Positions 45,843 through 64,000 of a DNA stretch of 64,000 nucleotides are shown here, one piece after another. The DNA is from Amorphochlora amoebiformis. Lineage: Eukaryota; Cercozoa; Chlorarachniophyceae. Position numbers and translations under genes: made by a program. The DNA is taken from the NCBI GenBank assembly GCA_054601695.1, contig BAAHQB010000192.1, positions 62,001 through 126,000 of the forward strand, in the 5' to 3' direction. Within the stretch, counting starts at the first letter, position 1. Each line of letters begins with the position of its first letter. The notes below the pieces were generated by a model that saw only the letters and a list, made by a program, of their open reading frames with translations, ran no database searches and was not told the origin of the DNA.

Positions 45843-46348
45843 CAAGTTATCAATTGTCAGCTTGATTCTAGTGATTAGTATATCTCAGATAGTATACGTT
45901 CTAGACTCTCATTACTAAACTCATCAGCTCACGTTGAAGGTATTCCAATGGCCAAGCTCTCTAGCTAGAGTTAGTGGAGAAACCGTGAAATTGAAATCTG
46001 CAAATTTTTACACATTTGATGGAGTTTTATTAGAATCTATACTATACAGTTAGTACGGATAATGACTACTCGACCAGTCTTGGTGACAACTATTTTTTAA
46101 AATGTCACCATGTACAGATGTAGATTGTTTCACATTAGTAGAGTCACTGTTAACACATATGCTTGTCTCGTGCCTCATGATCGATGCAAATTCACGAGAT
46201 TAACACATCGGATTTCAATCCGGATGCGACGGTGTTGTCAAGTTACGAGCCGACATTACACTGTTTTTTTCGACTCAACAATATTTCCAGAACTTAACTT
46301 TCAACTTCATGGGAACATGTATATCCGAAAGTCTCTTTGAGCAGACAG
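45843..46348. other. Convergent intergenic spacer, TA-poor
   Basis: 506 bp between the stop codons of SRP54M (+) and the secretory-type gene (-). Open frames on both strands (such as + 46110-46340) give no recognisable protein. It presumably holds both 3' ends. Confidence 0.55.
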
Positions 46349-63246
<16,898 letters not shown>

Positions 63247-63299
63247 CTAAAACGACCAAAAAACGGCGAGTACGGGTTCGATTCCCACTGAGGATCTTT

Positions 63300-63555
63300 T
63301 TTTTTAATTTTTTGGCTAGATATACTTCTTGTATATATATATATATTTACAGACTTATGTATGCGTTTATATGTGTATATATATATGTATATATATATAT
63401 ATATATATACTTATTATTTATATATATGTATATATATATATATATATGTATGCATGTTTAATTATTTATATATTTATATATTTATATATATATATATATA
63501 TAGAACACATACATATGTATATAATTATATATATTTATATATACATATATATATT

Positions 63556-63595
<40 letters not shown>

Positions 63596-63849
63596 CATCT
63601 ATTTGTACATCTGCACATAAATGAATATATATTTTACAACTCTGCGCACTATATGTACATCCATCGGTATATATATATATATATATATTATATATAAAAA
63701 CATATATATGTGTGTATATATATACGTATACATATACAAATAGTTTTATATATAAATGTAGATGTATCTACAACTGTATATGCATATATATATATATATA
63801 TATATATATTAAATAAAAAATATATATATATATATATATGCGCACGTGA

Positions 63850-63880
<31 letters not shown>

Positions 63881-63967
63881 GCGTGTGTAGAATTTCATAT
63901 ATGCACACATTTGTATGTATATATACATAACTGTGGATATATACACACATATATTATACATATATAC

Positions 63968-64000
<33 letters not shown>
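63300..64000. repeat. TA-rich right edge, probably intron of the secretory-type gene
   Basis: Nearly continuous TA-type repeat. Because such sequence is found inside introns elsewhere here, the gene on the minus strand probably continues past the window. No further exon could be identified with confidence. Confidence 0.5.

Overview
This window is eukaryotic nuclear DNA with four intron-dense genes. Their exons are tiny (8-257 nt) and are separated by introns built largely of (TA)n microsatellite. Introns use GT..AG ends, the standard genetic code fits, and interstitial TTAGGG-type telomeric repeats are present. One gene encodes an unmistakable dihydrolipoamide dehydrogenase (E3) most like the plastid type, and another carries an SRP54 M domain. 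Both start with hydrophobic, then basic and Ser/Thr-rich leaders. The best guess is therefore a plastid-bearing protist (alga); the lineage cannot be fixed from this sequence alone. Nearly all long automatic reading frames here are poly-(Tyr-Ile) translations of TA repeat and are not genes. I built the gene models by hand from splice sites, reading phase and protein similarity.

Layout. 1-3889: no gene seen; a ~147-bp tandem repeat and a TA block. 3890-5285 (+): decayed duplicate of the first four exons of the next gene. 5440-14681 (+): six-pass membrane protein with a C-terminal EF-hand pair. 14682-15207: convergent intergenic spacer. 15208-35025 (-): plastid-type dihydrolipoamide dehydrogenase, about 27 exons. 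35026-35528: shared bidirectional promoter region. 35529-45842 (+): SRP54 M-domain protein with no GTPase (NG) domain, 13 exons. 45843-46348: convergent spacer. 46349 to beyond 63246 (-): unidentified secretory-type protein with five N-glycosylation sequons; its 5' end lies outside the window.

The most striking pattern is systematic. At least 19 exons have been partly copied into a flanking intron together with the adjoining splice site. Where the copy includes an exon's acceptor half it lies in the upstream intron; where it includes the donor half it lies in the downstream intron. The copies are spaced by (TA)n and can form arrays (about 15 copies of a 74-bp unit at one E3 exon, ten acceptor copies at another exon). 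The three spacers between genes are each close to 500 bp and almost free of TA repeat. Introns here seem to have grown by repeated duplication of exon edges plus TA expansion, leaving ladders of decoy splice sites. Telomere-like TTAGGC/TTAGGG arrays, a 1.4-kb purine tract and short terminal-inverted-repeat elements also sit inside introns.
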